35,767 nt of DNA from an uncultured Treponema sp. (GTDB taxonomy: Bacteria; Spirochaetota; Spirochaetia; Treponematales; Treponemataceae), in the NCBI GenBank assembly GCA_944389965.1, contig CALXOI010000010.1, forward strand, positions 1 to 35,767, read 5' to 3'. This document shows, piece after piece, positions 35,755 to 35,767 of this stretch. The notes below the pieces were generated by a model. The model was given only the letters and a program-made list of their open reading frames with translations. It had not been told where the DNA came from and did not search any database. How positions within the stretch are numbered: the stretch's first letter is position 1; the number at the start of each line of letters is the position of its first letter. The translations under genes were made by a program, and so were the position numbers.

Positions 35755-35767
35755 ATGAAACAACGTT
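35755..35767 (+). CDS. Start of a gene cut by the window edge
   Basis: ATG AAA CAA CGT begins here directly after a promoter-like sequence. Only four codons are visible, so the product cannot be named and the start itself is tentative. Confidence 0.4.

Overview
The window looks like a chromosomal segment from a spirochaete close to Treponema. The best evidence is the cheA / cheW-cheR-like / cheX / cheY cluster. Supporting evidence is the set of secreted barrel-like proteins, an LL-diaminopimelate aminotransferase, a FecR/CHASE2-cyclase locus and a groEL gene without groES. Valine/isoleucine synthesis genes suggest a free-living or gut-commensal treponeme rather than a host-dependent one. No plasmid, phage, IS element or CRISPR array is visible.

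Layout: (1) 221-2401, a PadR regulator with HAAS/DUF1700, DUF4097-like and PspC membrane proteins, behind a promoter buried in a perfect 14-bp inverted repeat. (2) 2626-4438, a PfkB-type sugar kinase and a secreted M15 peptidase. (3) 4473-9688, a CHASE2-adenylate/guanylate cyclase divergent from two secreted proteins plus a FecR protein. (4) 9729-10872, an OmpR-type winged-helix regulator with a degenerate receiver, and tRNA-Val(GAC). (5) 10893-15657, the chemotaxis operon, read leftwards. (6) 15773-17780, two barrel-like exported proteins behind a textbook sigma-28 promoter. (7) 18107-24215, ilvD-ilvB-dapL and a D-Ala-D-Ala carboxypeptidase, read leftwards. (8) 24340-26814, an orphan amino-acid-type binding protein and a Gfo/Idh/MocA oxidoreductase fused in frame to RNase HI. 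(9) 26927-28564, groEL. (10) 28692-35717, a rightward lolA-like / RodZ-like / rimO / uvrD-pcrA / hflX operon. The first bases of another gene follow at the right edge.

Four observations stand out. First, two homopolymer A runs on the + strand (17 nt at 5089-5105, 16 nt at 30553-30568) replace, apparently without changing length, conserved codons in two unrelated genes: the GAP segment of the cyclase and the GCA of the RimO GCAKNQ motif. In rimO this creates an in-frame stop. This may be masked or unknown bases written as A, or real tract expansion. Second, the oxidoreductase-RNase HI fusion keeps all RNase H catalytic residues. Third, RimO carries an insert of roughly 80-90 residues that contains internal repeats. 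Fourth, a sigma-28 promoter ties two uncharacterised outer-membrane-like proteins to the motility regulon. Several -10 boxes lie only 7-8 nt before start codons, suggesting leaderless transcripts.

All functional calls come from reading motifs by eye; no database search was possible.
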